Below, one piece after another: positions 1-6,961 of a stretch of 25,150 nucleotides of DNA. A program made the position numbers and the translations under genes. A model generated the notes under the pieces. The model made no database searches. It was not told the DNA's origin and saw only the letters and a program-made list of their open reading frames with translations. Source of the DNA: CAYRZL01 sp964428795 (GTDB lineage: Bacteria > Bacillota > Clostridia > Lachnospirales > Lachnospiraceae). The first letter of the stretch is position 1, and each line of letters starts with the position of its first letter. The stretch spans positions 1 to 25,150 of the forward strand of contig CAYRZL010000034.1 of the NCBI GenBank assembly GCA_964428795.1. The letters run 5' to 3'.

Positions 1-482
1 ATGGGCAAAAAAAGCTTTTTTCCGGCGGTTACCTCTTTCTTCAGTCCATTTATTATGGGCTGAAGATGGATTCCATATCATACATTTGTGTGCGCAAAGT
101 CAAAAGATCTTCCAGGAATTAAGGCACCGCTAAAAGAATGGGAAAAGAAAGGGGATCTGGAATATGTCAATAATGTGGAAGTTCCGGCGGAGCTGGTGGC
201 TGAGTGGTTTACACAGGCACAAAAGAAGTATTCGATCAAAAAGATAGCAATTGATAGTTACCGTTATGCACTGATGAATACCAAATTAAAGGAAATTGGA
301 TTTGACGCATTTGAAAAGAAAAATATAAAACTGGTGAGACCATCAGACATTATGAGGGTTTCGCCGATCATAAATTCTGCATGCAGATTAAAATTTATGT
401 GCCAAAAGACAGGTATATGGAATATCATAATAATACTAGGATAAAGGTTGATAACAGATGTCCATGGAGTTGTGTTATGTGA
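1..482 (+). pseudogene. Phage terminase large subunit, C-terminal remnant (frameshifted)
   Basis: The frame read from 64 onward (after a TGA at 61-63) encodes a stretch with WIPYHTFVCAKS, LPGIKAPLKEWEKKG, IAIDSYRYALM and LVRPSDIMRVSPIINSA. This is the pattern of the nuclease-domain half of a phage large terminase subunit, the motor that cuts and packages DNA. Similarity breaks after INSA near 380. In the third frame it seems to resume with QIKIYVPKDRYMEYHNNTR (from about 384), which matches the family's usual RWxxNNTK region, and then stops at 480-482. Both the ATPase half and the C-terminal end are missing. The piece therefore looks like a decayed prophage fragment with at least one frameshift. 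The left end may continue outside the window. Family recognition is from memory of conserved motifs, and the exact frameshift position is inferred. Confidence 0.7.
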
Positions 483-1192
483 TATTGCTTCCGTTTCTCG
501 GAACAAGTTTGGGAGCTGCCTGCGTGTTTTTTATGAAAACTGCTTTGGATGGGATGCTTCAGAAAATATTAAACGGATTTGCTGCCGGAGTGATGACAGC
601 GGCTTCTATCTGGGGGCTTTTGATTCCGGCTATGGAACAGGCTCAGAGTATGGGAAAATGGTCATTTGTTCCTCCGGTAACAGGATTTTGGCTGGGGATT
701 TTATTTTTGATGCTTCTGGATCGTCTGATCCCGCGTCTTTACAATAAGCTGGTGGCAGCGGTCACCCTGCATAACATTCCGGAGGGAATGGCTGTGGGTG
801 TGGCGTATGCGGGATATCTGGCAGGAAATACGGTGATTCCGGCTATGGGAATTTTGGTTTTAGCTCTTGGAATCGCTATTCAGAATTTCCCGGAAGGAGC
901 AATCATTTCCATGCCCTTGAGAGCGAAAGGACAGTCTCGCATGAGAGCTTTTCTGGCAGGTGTGCTGTCAGGGGTTGTAGAACCGGCCGGCGCTGCCATA
1001 GCAATCCTGGTATCGGGGTTTATCACTCCGGCACTGGCTTATTTTCTTGGATTTGCAGCGGGGGCTATGATCTGCGTGGTGATAGAGGAGCTGATGCCGG
1101 AAATATCTACGGAATCCCATTCAAATGTGGGAACCATATTTTTTGCGGCAGGATTTAGCATTATGATGATTTTGGATGTGACGCTTGGATGA
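458..1192 (+). CDS. ZIP-family divalent metal transporter
   Basis: An integral membrane protein of 244 residues, expected to import Zn2+ or related divalent cations across the cytoplasmic membrane. It has about eight hydrophobic segments. The ZIP metal-site motifs are both present: HNIPEG at residues 105-110 (TM4) and QNFPEG at 142-147 (TM5), with an acidic IEELMPE segment at 209-215 near TM7. The cytoplasmic loop between TM3 (ending near LLDRLIPRLYN) and TM4 (LVAAVTLHN) is only a few residues. Relatives usually carry some 20 more residues there, often with acidic or His residues. The start ATG at 458 has only a weak upstream RBS (AAAGG), but the next ATG (464) is no better. It lies directly behind a phage remnant, on its own and unlinked by operon to the sugar genes. 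Family assignment is firm; metal specificity is not visible. Confidence 0.87.
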   Translation: MSMELCYVILLPFLGTSLGAACVFFMKTALDGMLQKILNGFAAGVMTAASIWGLLIPAMEQAQSMGKWSFVPPVTGFWLGILFLMLLDRLIPRLYNKLVAAVTLHNIPEGMAVGVAYAGYLAGNTVIPAMGILVLALGIAIQNFPEGAIISMPLRAKGQSRMRAFLAGVLSGVVEPAGAAIAILVSGFITPALAYFLGFAAGAMICVVIEELMPEISTESHSNVGTIFFAAGFSIMMILDVTLG

Positions 1193-1208
1193 ATTTTCCT
1201 TAATTTTT

Positions 1209-1229
1209 CCTCAAATATTTTGAGGATTT
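1209..1229 (+). terminator. Weak AT-rich hairpin after the ZIP gene
   Basis: CCTCAAA (1209-1215) and TTTGAGG (1219-1225) form a 7-bp stem with a 3-nt loop, followed by ATTTTA. It sits 17 nt after the stop of the transporter gene and could be a weak intrinsic terminator. The stem is low in GC and the T-tract is short, so efficiency is uncertain. Confidence 0.35.
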
Positions 1230-1231
1230 TA

Positions 1232-1376
1232 TGCAACCGGACTGGATTTTTGTCGGGATATATAGTAAGGGAGACGGAGAACAAAGAAGGGATGTGCTTT
1301 TATGCAGGATGAGAGAATTGTGGAGTTATACTGGCAGCGGAGTGATGCTGCTATTCGTGAAACGGATCTGAATTGA
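1232..1376 (+). pseudogene. Truncated sigma-70-family (ECF-like) gene start with promoter-like upstream
   Basis: An ATG at 1302 opens 24 codons, MQDERIVELYWQRS then DAAIRETD, ending at TGA 1374-1376. This is the conserved N-terminus of a sigma-70-family regulator common in Lachnospiraceae (usually IVELYWQRSE..AISETD followed by KYGxYC..IAYNIL). Everything after this start is missing, so no sigma domain 2 or 4 remains. An AGAAGGGA-type RBS lies upstream. A TGCAACCGG at 1232-1240 and a GATATATAG about 16 nt later resemble the autoregulated promoter of such genes as I remember it. The 3' part was probably removed by the deletion or insertion event that left the inverted repeat just downstream. 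Identification rests on a short N-terminal match, so it is probable rather than certain. Confidence 0.55.
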
Positions 1377-1393
1377 TTTGAGAAGTTTTGAAA

Positions 1394-1482
1394 ATGCAAA
1401 AACACTTGATAAAAAGCCTTGGAAATATAGTACTTATTAACAGGAAGGTTTCTTTTTTGGCTTATATCAAGTGTTTTTGCAT
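1394..1482. repeat. Long inverted repeat, possible MITE or IS-end remnant
   Basis: The left arm at 1394-1418 (ATGCAAAAACACTTGAT then AAAAAGCC) and the right arm at 1459-1482 (GGCTTATATCAAG then TGTTTTTGCAT) are inverted copies of about 24 bp. The match is perfect over the outer 17-18 bases, and the spacer is about 40 nt. No clear target-site duplication is seen. Together with features 1209-1229 and 1232-1376 it fills the 329-bp stretch without an intact gene between the ZIP transporter and kdgK. It might instead act as a transcription barrier downstream of the minus-strand operon, because in that direction the right-hand stem is followed by TTTTC. Confidence 0.6.
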
Positions 1483-1521
1483 AGATTGAATAAAATATTT
1501 TAAAATGTGTATGAGGCAGAT

Positions 1522-2550
1522 TTATCTCTGTACACGTCCCGAAGCATTTCCATTGGCCAGATTCTCAATTTCGGAAATAGATACCTGGTTAAAATCATGT
1601 TCAATGGTATGCTTTAAGCAGGATGCTGCGACAGCAAAATCAATGGCATCCTGATCTTTCATTCCGGTCAGGAGCGCATGAATCAGTCCTCCGGCAAAAG
1701 AGTCGCCGCCGCCGACGCGGTCAACGATCATAATTTGATATTCCGGTGAGAGAACAGCGGTGTCACTTTCGGTATCGTAAAGCATAGCAGCCCAGTTGTT
1801 TATGCTGGCTGAAATACTGCCCCGCAATGTGATGGCAACCTTTTTAAAATGAAATCTGGAAGCTAATTGTCTCGCCACACTGAGGTATCCTTCATGACTT
1901 ATTTTTCCGGTATTTAAATCTGTATCGGCAGCACTGATCCCAAAAACGTCCTGTGCATCTTCTTCATTTGCGATGCATACGTCGATATAGGGCATCAGCT
2001 TTGTCATTACTGCATTTGCCTGTTCGCTTGACCATAATTTTTTTCGGAAGTTAAGGTCACAGGAAATCTTTACACCGTGTGCTTTGGCAGCAATACATGC
2101 ATCTTCACAGATCTGAGGGAGATTCGGACCAAGGGGCGGTGTGATCCCGGTGAAATGGAACCAGTCGGCTCCGTCAAAGATTTCATCCCAATTAAAATCG
2201 GAGCGCTCTGCCAGAGCAATGGATGAACCGGCTCTGTCATAAATCACTTTGGATGGCCGCTGTGAAGCGCCTTTTTCTACATAGTACACACCCATTCTGG
2301 GACCTTCACGTTTGATTTTAGAGATGTCGACACCGTATCTTCTAAGATCATTGACGGCAGCCTGACCAATCTCATTATCCGGCAGCTTTGAGACAAAAGC
2401 CACATCATGACCGTAATTTGCAAGAGACACGCCGACGCTTGCTTCACCGCCCGCAAAGCTGATCTCATATTTTGTTGCCTGTACGATTCTGTAATATCCT
2501 TCCGGATTGAGGCGCATCATCAGTTCGCCAAATGTAACACATTTACCCAT
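1522..2550 (-). CDS. kdgK: 2-dehydro-3-deoxygluconokinase (KDG kinase, PfkB family)
   Basis: A cytoplasmic sugar kinase of 342 residues that phosphorylates 2-keto-3-deoxygluconate (or its galacto epimer) with ATP to give KDPG, feeding the lower Entner-Doudoroff step. PfkB-family signs are the N-terminal FGELMMRLNP and FAGGEASVGVSLANYG (32-47), SCDLNFRKKLW (163-173), and the C-terminal signature DRVGGGDSFAGGL (277-289) with the catalytic base Asp283. The anion-hole loop reads GGGD, not the commoner GAGD, as in many clostridial KDG kinases. A strong RBS (AGAAGGAGG) precedes the ATG at 2550. It is last in the minus-strand operon, 57 bp after the aldolase. That gap holds a small perfect hairpin (ACTGTT/AACAGT, 2582-2596) without a T-tract. 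Function is well supported by the sequence and by the adjacent aldolase; stereospecificity (gluco or galacto) is open. Confidence 0.9.
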   Translation of the reverse strand: MGKCVTFGELMMRLNPEGYYRIVQATKYEISFAGGEASVGVSLANYGHDVAFVSKLPDNEIGQAAVNDLRRYGVDISKIKREGPRMGVYYVEKGASQRPSKVIYDRAGSSIALAERSDFNWDEIFDGADWFHFTGITPPLGPNLPQICEDACIAAKAHGVKISCDLNFRKKLWSSEQANAVMTKLMPYIDVCIANEEDAQDVFGISAADTDLNTGKISHEGYLSVARQLASRFHFKKVAITLRGSISASINNWAAMLYDTESDTAVLSPEYQIMIVDRVGGGDSFAGGLIHALLTGMKDQDAIDFAVAASCLKHTIEHDFNQVSISEIENLANGNASGRVQR

Positions 2551-2607
2551 AATATCCTCCTTCTAATATTGATTATGTGTGACTGTTCAGAACAGTTACA
2601 GTTGTGT

Positions 2608-3252
2608 TTATACGTCCATGAATTTTCTTGCATGCTCTGTTATTTTGTCAAAGGAACCATTTTTGATCCATTCCATGTTGCAGAGATCACCGCCAACTCC
2701 TGCACCGACACAGCCCACAGCGTAGAAATCCTTCAGATTATTTTCGTTTACGCCGCCTACCGCGATCATCGGTATATGCTTTAAAGGAGCCCGGACCGCC
2801 TTGATATATGCAGGACCAAGGTTTCCTGACGGAAAAACTTTAACAAAATCAACACCTGCATGATATGCATTGACAATCTCTGTCGGAGTGAAAGCGCCTA
2901 CCATAGTAACCAGCCCAAGTTCTTTGGAACGTGAGATTACAGCAGGTTCCGTATTCGGAGTCACAATGATCTGTCCGCCTGCCTCGTATACCATATCAAC
3001 CTGTTCCGGGGTAAGTACCGTTCCGGCGCCTACGACCATGCGGTCCTTTGTATGTTCTTTCAAAGCGCGGATTGCATCCGCAGTAGCCTTGAAGGAATCC
3101 GGTTTACTGTTATTAAATGGAATCTCAATAATTTCAATTCCTCCGGCATAAAATGCATCAGCCAGATCAAATAGATATTCCTTTGGAATTTCCCGGACGA
3201 TAGCGGTAATTTTTTTATCATATATTTTTTGGATTACTTCTTCTTTTGTCAT
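2608..3252 (-). CDS. 2-keto-3-deoxy-6-phosphogluconate / 6-phosphogalactonate aldolase
   Basis: A class I aldolase of 214 residues (Eda/DgoA family, TIM barrel) that splits a 2-keto-3-deoxy-6-phospho sugar acid into pyruvate and glyceraldehyde 3-phosphate. The Schiff-base lysine is Lys138 in VDFVKVFPSG. Glu43 (IIEI), Thr78 in GAGTVL and Pro99 in VTPN fit the pyruvate site. Two features lean away from the classical gluconate enzyme: VTPN instead of ISPG, and EIPFNNS, in which the phosphate-contacting Arg of E. coli Eda appears to be Asn. The GPAYIKA segment resembles DgoA-type (galacto) aldolases. The RBS is AGGGG before the ATG at 3252. It follows the second thuA-like gene by 9 bp, so the two are surely co-transcribed. 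Reaction type is confident; sugar stereochemistry is not resolved. Confidence 0.87.
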   Translation of the reverse strand: MTKEEVIQKIYDKKITAIVREIPKEYLFDLADAFYAGGIEIIEIPFNNSKPDSFKATADAIRALKEHTKDRMVVGAGTVLTPEQVDMVYEAGGQIIVTPNTEPAVISRSKELGLVTMVGAFTPTEIVNAYHAGVDFVKVFPSGNLGPAYIKAVRAPLKHIPMIAVGGVNENNLKDFYAVGCVGAGVGGDLCNMEWIKNGSFDKITEHARKFMDV

Positions 3253-3261
3253 ATCATACCC

Positions 3262-3942
3262 CTATTCTGTGCACTCATTTCCGCACCAATTTACAGCTTG
3301 AGACATTATTTTTATCATATTTGGATTTTCAAGTGGTCTTACCTGTTCGGAAGCGTGCCCCGGTGTTATGACTGCCACTCTGCCTTTTCCGACCTCATTT
3401 GTCCAGACAGCAGGCTGTTTTCCGCCTGATTCTGATGTTGAATATGCAAGAATATTCATTTTTTCTTCATCAATACCGCCAATTTGGAAATGTTCATCAG
3501 ATTCTATATCAAATGGTTCGATTCCGCTTGTGATGGGATGCTCCTTGTCCGGTACCGGCTCCACATGAACGGGGCATGCAGCAGGATGTCCGGTAAAATA
3601 CCCGATCGTGCCATGCATGATAACCGGATGATCCTGGGGAATAAAACATAATCCACCGTGAATCACCAGCAAGCCGCATCCATCTTCACGAACCCATCGC
3701 ATCCATTGATAAGTAAACGGTCTGCTTTCATACCAGGACGGTTTATTGTCCACAATACCGCTGTTGCCAACCTGAAATGTGATGATCAGGTCAGGCGCAG
3801 TTGGCATAAGACAAATATCTTCAATGCTGTCCATGACGCATACATGCCATTTTTCATAATCGAAAATTTTAGGCAGGAGCGGAAGGATTGTGTTTTTGGG
3901 ATGACCGAAATCGTCTGTAAAAACATAAGCTATTTTTTTCAA
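3262..3942 (-). CDS. ThuA-like protein, copy 1
   Basis: A predicted cytoplasmic protein of 226 residues in the ThuA-like family (flavodoxin/glutamine-amidotransferase-like fold), named after trehalose utilisation genes. No biochemical activity is firmly attached to most members. Recognisable elements are the N-terminal beta strand KKIAYVFTDD, APDLIITF (49-56), LLVIHGGL (91-98) where class I amidotransferases would have a Cys nucleophile elbow, HPITSGIEPFDIESDEHFQI (135-154), and GKGRVAVITPGH (185-196). There is no Cys at the elbow, so glutaminase chemistry is unlikely. The next gene upstream is a second ThuA-like protein with the same layout (both have DYxKWHVCV near residue 28-36 and end in NWC), which points to an old tandem duplication. 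Operon linkage to KDG kinase and aldolase suggests work on a sugar or sugar-acid derivative; the reaction is unknown. Confidence 0.8.
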   Translation of the reverse strand: MKKIAYVFTDDFGHPKNTILPLLPKIFDYEKWHVCVMDSIEDICLMPTAPDLIITFQVGNSGIVDNKPSWYESRPFTYQWMRWVREDGCGLLVIHGGLCFIPQDHPVIMHGTIGYFTGHPAACPVHVEPVPDKEHPITSGIEPFDIESDEHFQIGGIDEEKMNILAYSTSESGGKQPAVWTNEVGKGRVAVITPGHASEQVRPLENPNMIKIMSQAVNWCGNECTE

Positions 3943-3960
3943 AAGTTTTCCACCTCTTTC

Positions 3961-4686
3961 TTAATTTGACTGATTTGTTTCTTTTGAGCACCAGTTGATT
4001 GCATTTTTGATGAGCTTTTGAACGGACGGATCTGACAATGTCTCTGTCAAATGTCCCATTGCAATGCCGACGGCGTGGCCTTTTCCCGCAATATGAGCCC
4101 ATGCGGCAATACTGCGGCCGGCTTCCTTTGATTCGGAATAGCCCAGAATATCAACGGCGGCCTCATCCGGTATTGTTACTTCATACTGCTCGTCTTTTAC
4201 GGTGAATGTATCGACACCCTCTGATACGGGGTGATCCGCTGCGGGTGAAAAGGTGACATCGGAGAACAAACCAAATGGAAGACCGGGGATTTTTCCGAAA
4301 AATTTATTGCATAAGAACTCTGGTTTACCAGAAGGATAATCAACACCGCCGAATAATACTTTGGTTTTTAATGGATGGTCCGCAGGAATATCGATAAGTC
4401 CGGCATGAACTGCAATATATCCGCAGCCTTCTTTGGTGACGAAATCAGCTATCTGATAGGAGAAGTTTTCTTCATAGAAACTGGGGGTATGAAATCTCCA
4501 ATTATCACGGGAATCTTTAAAATTCACAATCAAATCAGGCGCTGAAGTCATTTCACAAATGTGGCTTAAATGGGTCAGAACGCAAACATGCCATTTGCTG
4601 TAGTCAAAAAAATTGCTCAGAAACGGGACAATGCGTTCAGAAGGATGTAATAAATCATCAACTAATATGTAAGCAATGCTTTTCAT
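3961..4686 (-). CDS. ThuA-like protein, copy 2
   Basis: A second ThuA-family protein of 241 residues, first gene of the minus-strand operon. It shares with its neighbour the start KSIAYILVDDLLHP, DYSKWHVCVLTHL (28-40), APDLIVNF (49-56), YIAVHAGL (90-97), DHPVSEGVDTFTVKDEQYEV (151-170), AGKGHAVGIAMGH (200-212) and AINWC near the end. The HAG motif (His94) replaces HGG of copy 1, and a central insert near 117-145 makes it longer. The two are therefore diverged paralogues rather than recent copies, and could form a heteromer or act on successive intermediates. A clear RBS (AGAGGAG) lies 8 nt before the ATG at 4686. Expression is probably from the promoter at 4722-4752, which overlaps candidate operator cores. 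Function beyond a likely role in sugar-derivative metabolism is not known. Confidence 0.8.
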   Translation of the reverse strand: MKSIAYILVDDLLHPSERIVPFLSNFFDYSKWHVCVLTHLSHICEMTSAPDLIVNFKDSRDNWRFHTPSFYEENFSYQIADFVTKEGCGYIAVHAGLIDIPADHPLKTKVLFGGVDYPSGKPEFLCNKFFGKIPGLPFGLFSDVTFSPAADHPVSEGVDTFTVKDEQYEVTIPDEAAVDILGYSESKEAGRSIAAWAHIAGKGHAVGIAMGHLTETLSDPSVQKLIKNAINWCSKETNQSN

Positions 4687-4721
4687 GACAATCTCCTCTC
4701 TGTGTTAGCTGTAACATATTT

Positions 4722-4752
4722 ATATTATTGCACAAAATAAATTTAAAGTCAA
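4722..4752 (-). promoter_or_regulatory. Candidate promoter of the thuA-thuA-aldolase-kdgK operon
   Basis: On the minus strand TTGACT (4752-4747) and TAATAT (4727-4722) are 19 nt apart, a somewhat long spacer, and end about 35 nt upstream of the ATG at 4686. An AT-rich operator-like core (TAAATTTA, 4738-4745) lies inside the spacer. Confidence 0.45.
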
Positions 4753-4768
4753 CATAAAATAAATTTAT
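4737..4768. promoter_or_regulatory. Paired AT-rich operator candidates in the divergent region
   Basis: ATAAATTTA at 4737-4745 and the palindrome ATAAATTTAT at 4759-4768 have centres 22 bp apart, about two helical turns. The same 10-bp core forms the centre of the 18-bp palindrome at 6962-6979 upstream of the importer genes. A dimeric regulator, most simply the GntR-family protein encoded at 6166-6837, could bind all of them. This is inference: in AT-rich DNA such cores can also arise by chance. Confidence 0.4.
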
Positions 4769-4786
4769 AATTTACATGATTGCAAA

Positions 4787-4815
4787 TTGATTATTTTTGT
4801 GTTAATGTTTAAATA
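4787..4815 (+). promoter_or_regulatory. Candidate promoter of the Old Yellow Enzyme-like gene
   Basis: TTGATT (4787-4792) and TAAATA (4810-4815) with 17 nt between them, about 53 nt before the ATG at 4869. The -35 is good and the -10 is poor. It lies divergent to the thuA promoter and next to the operator candidates. Confidence 0.35.
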
Positions 4816-4868
4816 CAGAATTGATTTCTAAAAACAAGAAAAAGTAGAAGGGAAAGAGAAAGGGAAAA

Positions 4869-6107
4869 ATGGCAAAACATAAATATTCATACATGTACGA
4901 CGACAAAGAAGCATTTTCAGCAGATCTGGATAAGTACGCCTCCGGGCTTCCTTTTACAGAGAACAGAGATGTGCTCGGTTCTTCTGTGAGTCATATGAAA
5001 AAAATACATAACAGGCTGGCAGCTCACCCGATCGAGGGCTGTGATGCCGAGGATGATGGCAGCGTTTCAGAACATGCGCTTTTGCGATATGAGAATCTTG
5101 CAAAGGGAGGTTCCGGTGTGATCTGGGTAGAATCGACAGCGGTTGATGAGACAGGACGCACAAACGAGAGACAGTTTTGGATCAGACAAAGTAATGTATC
5201 ATCCTTTCAGAAGCTGGCGGAGGTGATTCATAAGAATGGCTGCGGATATGCTGTTTTGCAGTTGACACATGCCGGACGAAACAGTCAGCCGGATCAGGAA
5301 GGGAAAACGCCCTGCGCTTTTTTAAATCCTTATCTTCCCCAAAAGGATTTCAGAATCATGACGGATCAGGAGCTTGATAAGGTCAGGGAAGCGTATGTGG
5401 AGGCTGCTGTTTTGGCACAGCAGGCAGGATTTGACGGGGTCGATGTAAGGGTTTGCCACGGATATCTGCTCAATGAACTGCTGGCAGGATATACCCGCCC
5501 GGGAATGTACGGGACAAGCTATGAAAACCGAACCAGGCTCATACGCGATATTGTCAGTGAAATAAAAAGGAATACAAAAATTGATATCTGCGTGAGACTG
5601 AATATTATGGATGGCATACCTTATCCTTACGGGTGGGGATGCAGCTTATCAGATGCCAGGAAGCAGGATATGAGAGAACCTCTGGCTTTTGTAAGAGAAC
5701 TGGCAGAGGATGGAGTGAAAATACTCGATATAAGCGCCGGAGTTGGAGCGGTATCTTCTTATATGATACGGCCTTATGACTATGGTCAGATTCCGCCGGA
5801 GCATCCGTTGGAAAGTATAAACAGATTACTTTACTCCGCAAAGCGTGTAAAGGAAGCAGCGCCGGAAACGATTGTCGTTGCATCCGGATTTACCTGGTTA
5901 AGAGAATATGCTCCTATGGTCGCGGCGGGATGTATAGACGACGGCTGGTTTGATCTTGCGGGATTTGGAAGGGCTTCCATCGCAGATCCGGGGTTCGCAA
6001 ATAATATTCTGGAAAACAGGGAACCATATCAGGTATGCGATACATGCGGAGGCTGTACACAGCTGATCAAAAGAGGAATAAAAATGCGCTGTGTAAAAAG
6101 AAATTGA
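4869..6107 (+). CDS. Old Yellow Enzyme-like NADH:flavin oxidoreductase, single domain with Cys cluster
   Basis: A 412-residue FMN-binding TIM-barrel protein of the OYE / 2,4-dienoyl-CoA reductase family, which typically reduces C=C bonds next to a carbonyl. Motifs seen are LAKGGSGVIWVEST (77-90), QLTHAGR (131-137), GFDGVDVRVCHGYLLNELL (187-205), a Tyr-Gly-xxx-Glu-Asn-Arg segment (214-221) and AGFGRASIADP (364-373). Near the C-terminus CDTCGGC (390-396) plus Cys408 gives C-x2-C-x2-C-x11-C, like the Fe-S cluster site of dienoyl-CoA reductases (commonly C-x2-C-x3-C-x11-C). The chain ends four residues after the last Cys, so the FAD/NAD(P)H domains of the roughly 640-residue relatives are absent. 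The first His of the substrate-binding HxxH pair is Arg194 here. The RBS is weak (AAAGGG). It is transcribed alone, divergent from the thuA operon, and ends at a shared terminator. Confidence 0.85.
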   Translation: MAKHKYSYMYDDKEAFSADLDKYASGLPFTENRDVLGSSVSHMKKIHNRLAAHPIEGCDAEDDGSVSEHALLRYENLAKGGSGVIWVESTAVDETGRTNERQFWIRQSNVSSFQKLAEVIHKNGCGYAVLQLTHAGRNSQPDQEGKTPCAFLNPYLPQKDFRIMTDQELDKVREAYVEAAVLAQQAGFDGVDVRVCHGYLLNELLAGYTRPGMYGTSYENRTRLIRDIVSEIKRNTKIDICVRLNIMDGIPYPYGWGCSLSDARKQDMREPLAFVRELAEDGVKILDISAGVGAVSSYMIRPYDYGQIPPEHPLESINRLLYSAKRVKEAAPETIVVASGFTWLREYAPMVAAGCIDDGWFDLAGFGRASIADPGFANNILENREPYQVCDTCGGCTQLIKRGIKMRCVKRN

Positions 6108-6128
6108 AACAGGAATATGAAAAAAGAG

Positions 6129-6167
6129 AAAAAGTCCGGATGTCGTTATAGCCATCCGGACTTTTTT
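6129..6167. terminator. Bidirectional intrinsic terminator
   Basis: GTCCGGATG (6134-6142) pairs perfectly with CATCCGGAC (6153-6161) around a 10-nt loop, flanked by A-rich sequence on the left and TTTTTT on the right. It can end transcripts from both sides: the reductase gene (stop at 6107) and the convergent gntR gene, whose stop codon (6166-6168) overlaps the T-tract. Confidence 0.9.
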
Positions 6168-6837
6168 ATTTCACATAATTATTAAACATGGGATTATTTT
6201 CCTTTAACCAGAACATATCCTCCAGTGTATTGTGAAAATGAATCTCTATATTTTTTACAGCCCCTTCAATATCATTATGTTCAAGACAGTCGATGATTGC
6301 GTTATGCTCAGGGATGGTATCTATAAGTCTTTTTTGGATACCGATAGTAAGAAATCGTATTTGAATCTGACGTCCCCGCAATGTTTTATATATATTATGC
6401 AATATATCGTTGTCATAAAGGGACAGAATTGTCTGGTGAAAATTTTCGTCGGCCAAAAACATTTTGTCATAATCCTGATCATGCAGCGCCTCTTCGATCC
6501 TGGCTGTTTCATTTCGAAGCTTTGCGATAAATTCCCCTGAGATGTCATCCCTGAAAGAACGGATGGCGGCGGATTCAAAGATAATACGCATTTCGTATAA
6601 ATCCTTGATGTACTTTAACGTTATTTCAGGCACAGAAAATTTATTCCCGGTTGTCTCTGTCAGGAGACCTTCCTCCTTCAGCCTGACCAGTACCTCCTTA
6701 ACAGGCGTACGGCTTATGCCATATTTATTTGATAATTCCTGAGTGGTTATAATCGTACCGGGGAAATAGTGTAACTCAATAATTTCCTTTTTGAAATCTT
6801 CATAGAAAGCATCCGATACGGACGTGTTTTTTTTCAT
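6166..6837 (-). CDS. GntR-family transcriptional regulator, FadR/FCD type
   Basis: A 223-residue DNA-binding regulator. The N-terminal winged helix-turn-helix includes ELSNKYGISRTPVKEVLVRL (34-53). The C-terminal all-helical FCD domain has the metal/ligand site residues Asp130 and His134 (ADENFH), His178 (EHNA) and a His in IEIHFH (200-202), so it should bind a metal-coordinated carboxylate effector, as other FCD members bind sugar acids or organic acids. The RBS AAGAGGT precedes the ATG at 6837. A good promoter lies at 6888-6916. It sits between the reductase and the importer operon and faces away from the latter. It is the only regulator in the island and so the best candidate to control both divergent regions. 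The effector is not visible; an acid intermediate of the pathway is plausible. Confidence 0.9.
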   Translation of the reverse strand: MKKNTSVSDAFYEDFKKEIIELHYFPGTIITTQELSNKYGISRTPVKEVLVRLKEEGLLTETTGNKFSVPEITLKYIKDLYEMRIIFESAAIRSFRDDISGEFIAKLRNETARIEEALHDQDYDKMFLADENFHQTILSLYDNDILHNIYKTLRGRQIQIRFLTIGIQKRLIDTIPEHNAIIDCLEHNDIEGAVKNIEIHFHNTLEDMFWLKENNPMFNNYVK

Positions 6838-6887
6838 ATATATACCTCTTTTCTTTCCTTCCTGACTTATAATTTTCGTTGATAAAC

Positions 6888-6916
6888 ATTATACAATAAA
6901 AATAAAAACAAATCAA
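6888..6916 (-). promoter_or_regulatory. Promoter of the gntR-family regulator
   Basis: On the minus strand TTGATT (6916-6911) and a consensus TATAAT (6893-6888) are separated by exactly 17 nt, about 50 nt before the ATG at 6837. This is the best-matching promoter in the window. Confidence 0.7.
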
Positions 6917-6961
6917 GAAAAATACATAGGGAAAGTATTCAAATGGTATTTAAAAATATAA

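Noticed and set aside
448..747. Overlapping plus-strand frame across the start of the ZIP gene
   Set aside because: The alternative frame at 458-1192 has clear membrane helices and HNIPEG/QNFPEG motifs; this one has none.
2582..2596. Small hairpin between aldolase and kdgK as a terminator
   Set aside because: Six-bp stem with no T-tract; kdgK has its own strong RBS and clearly belongs to the same unit.
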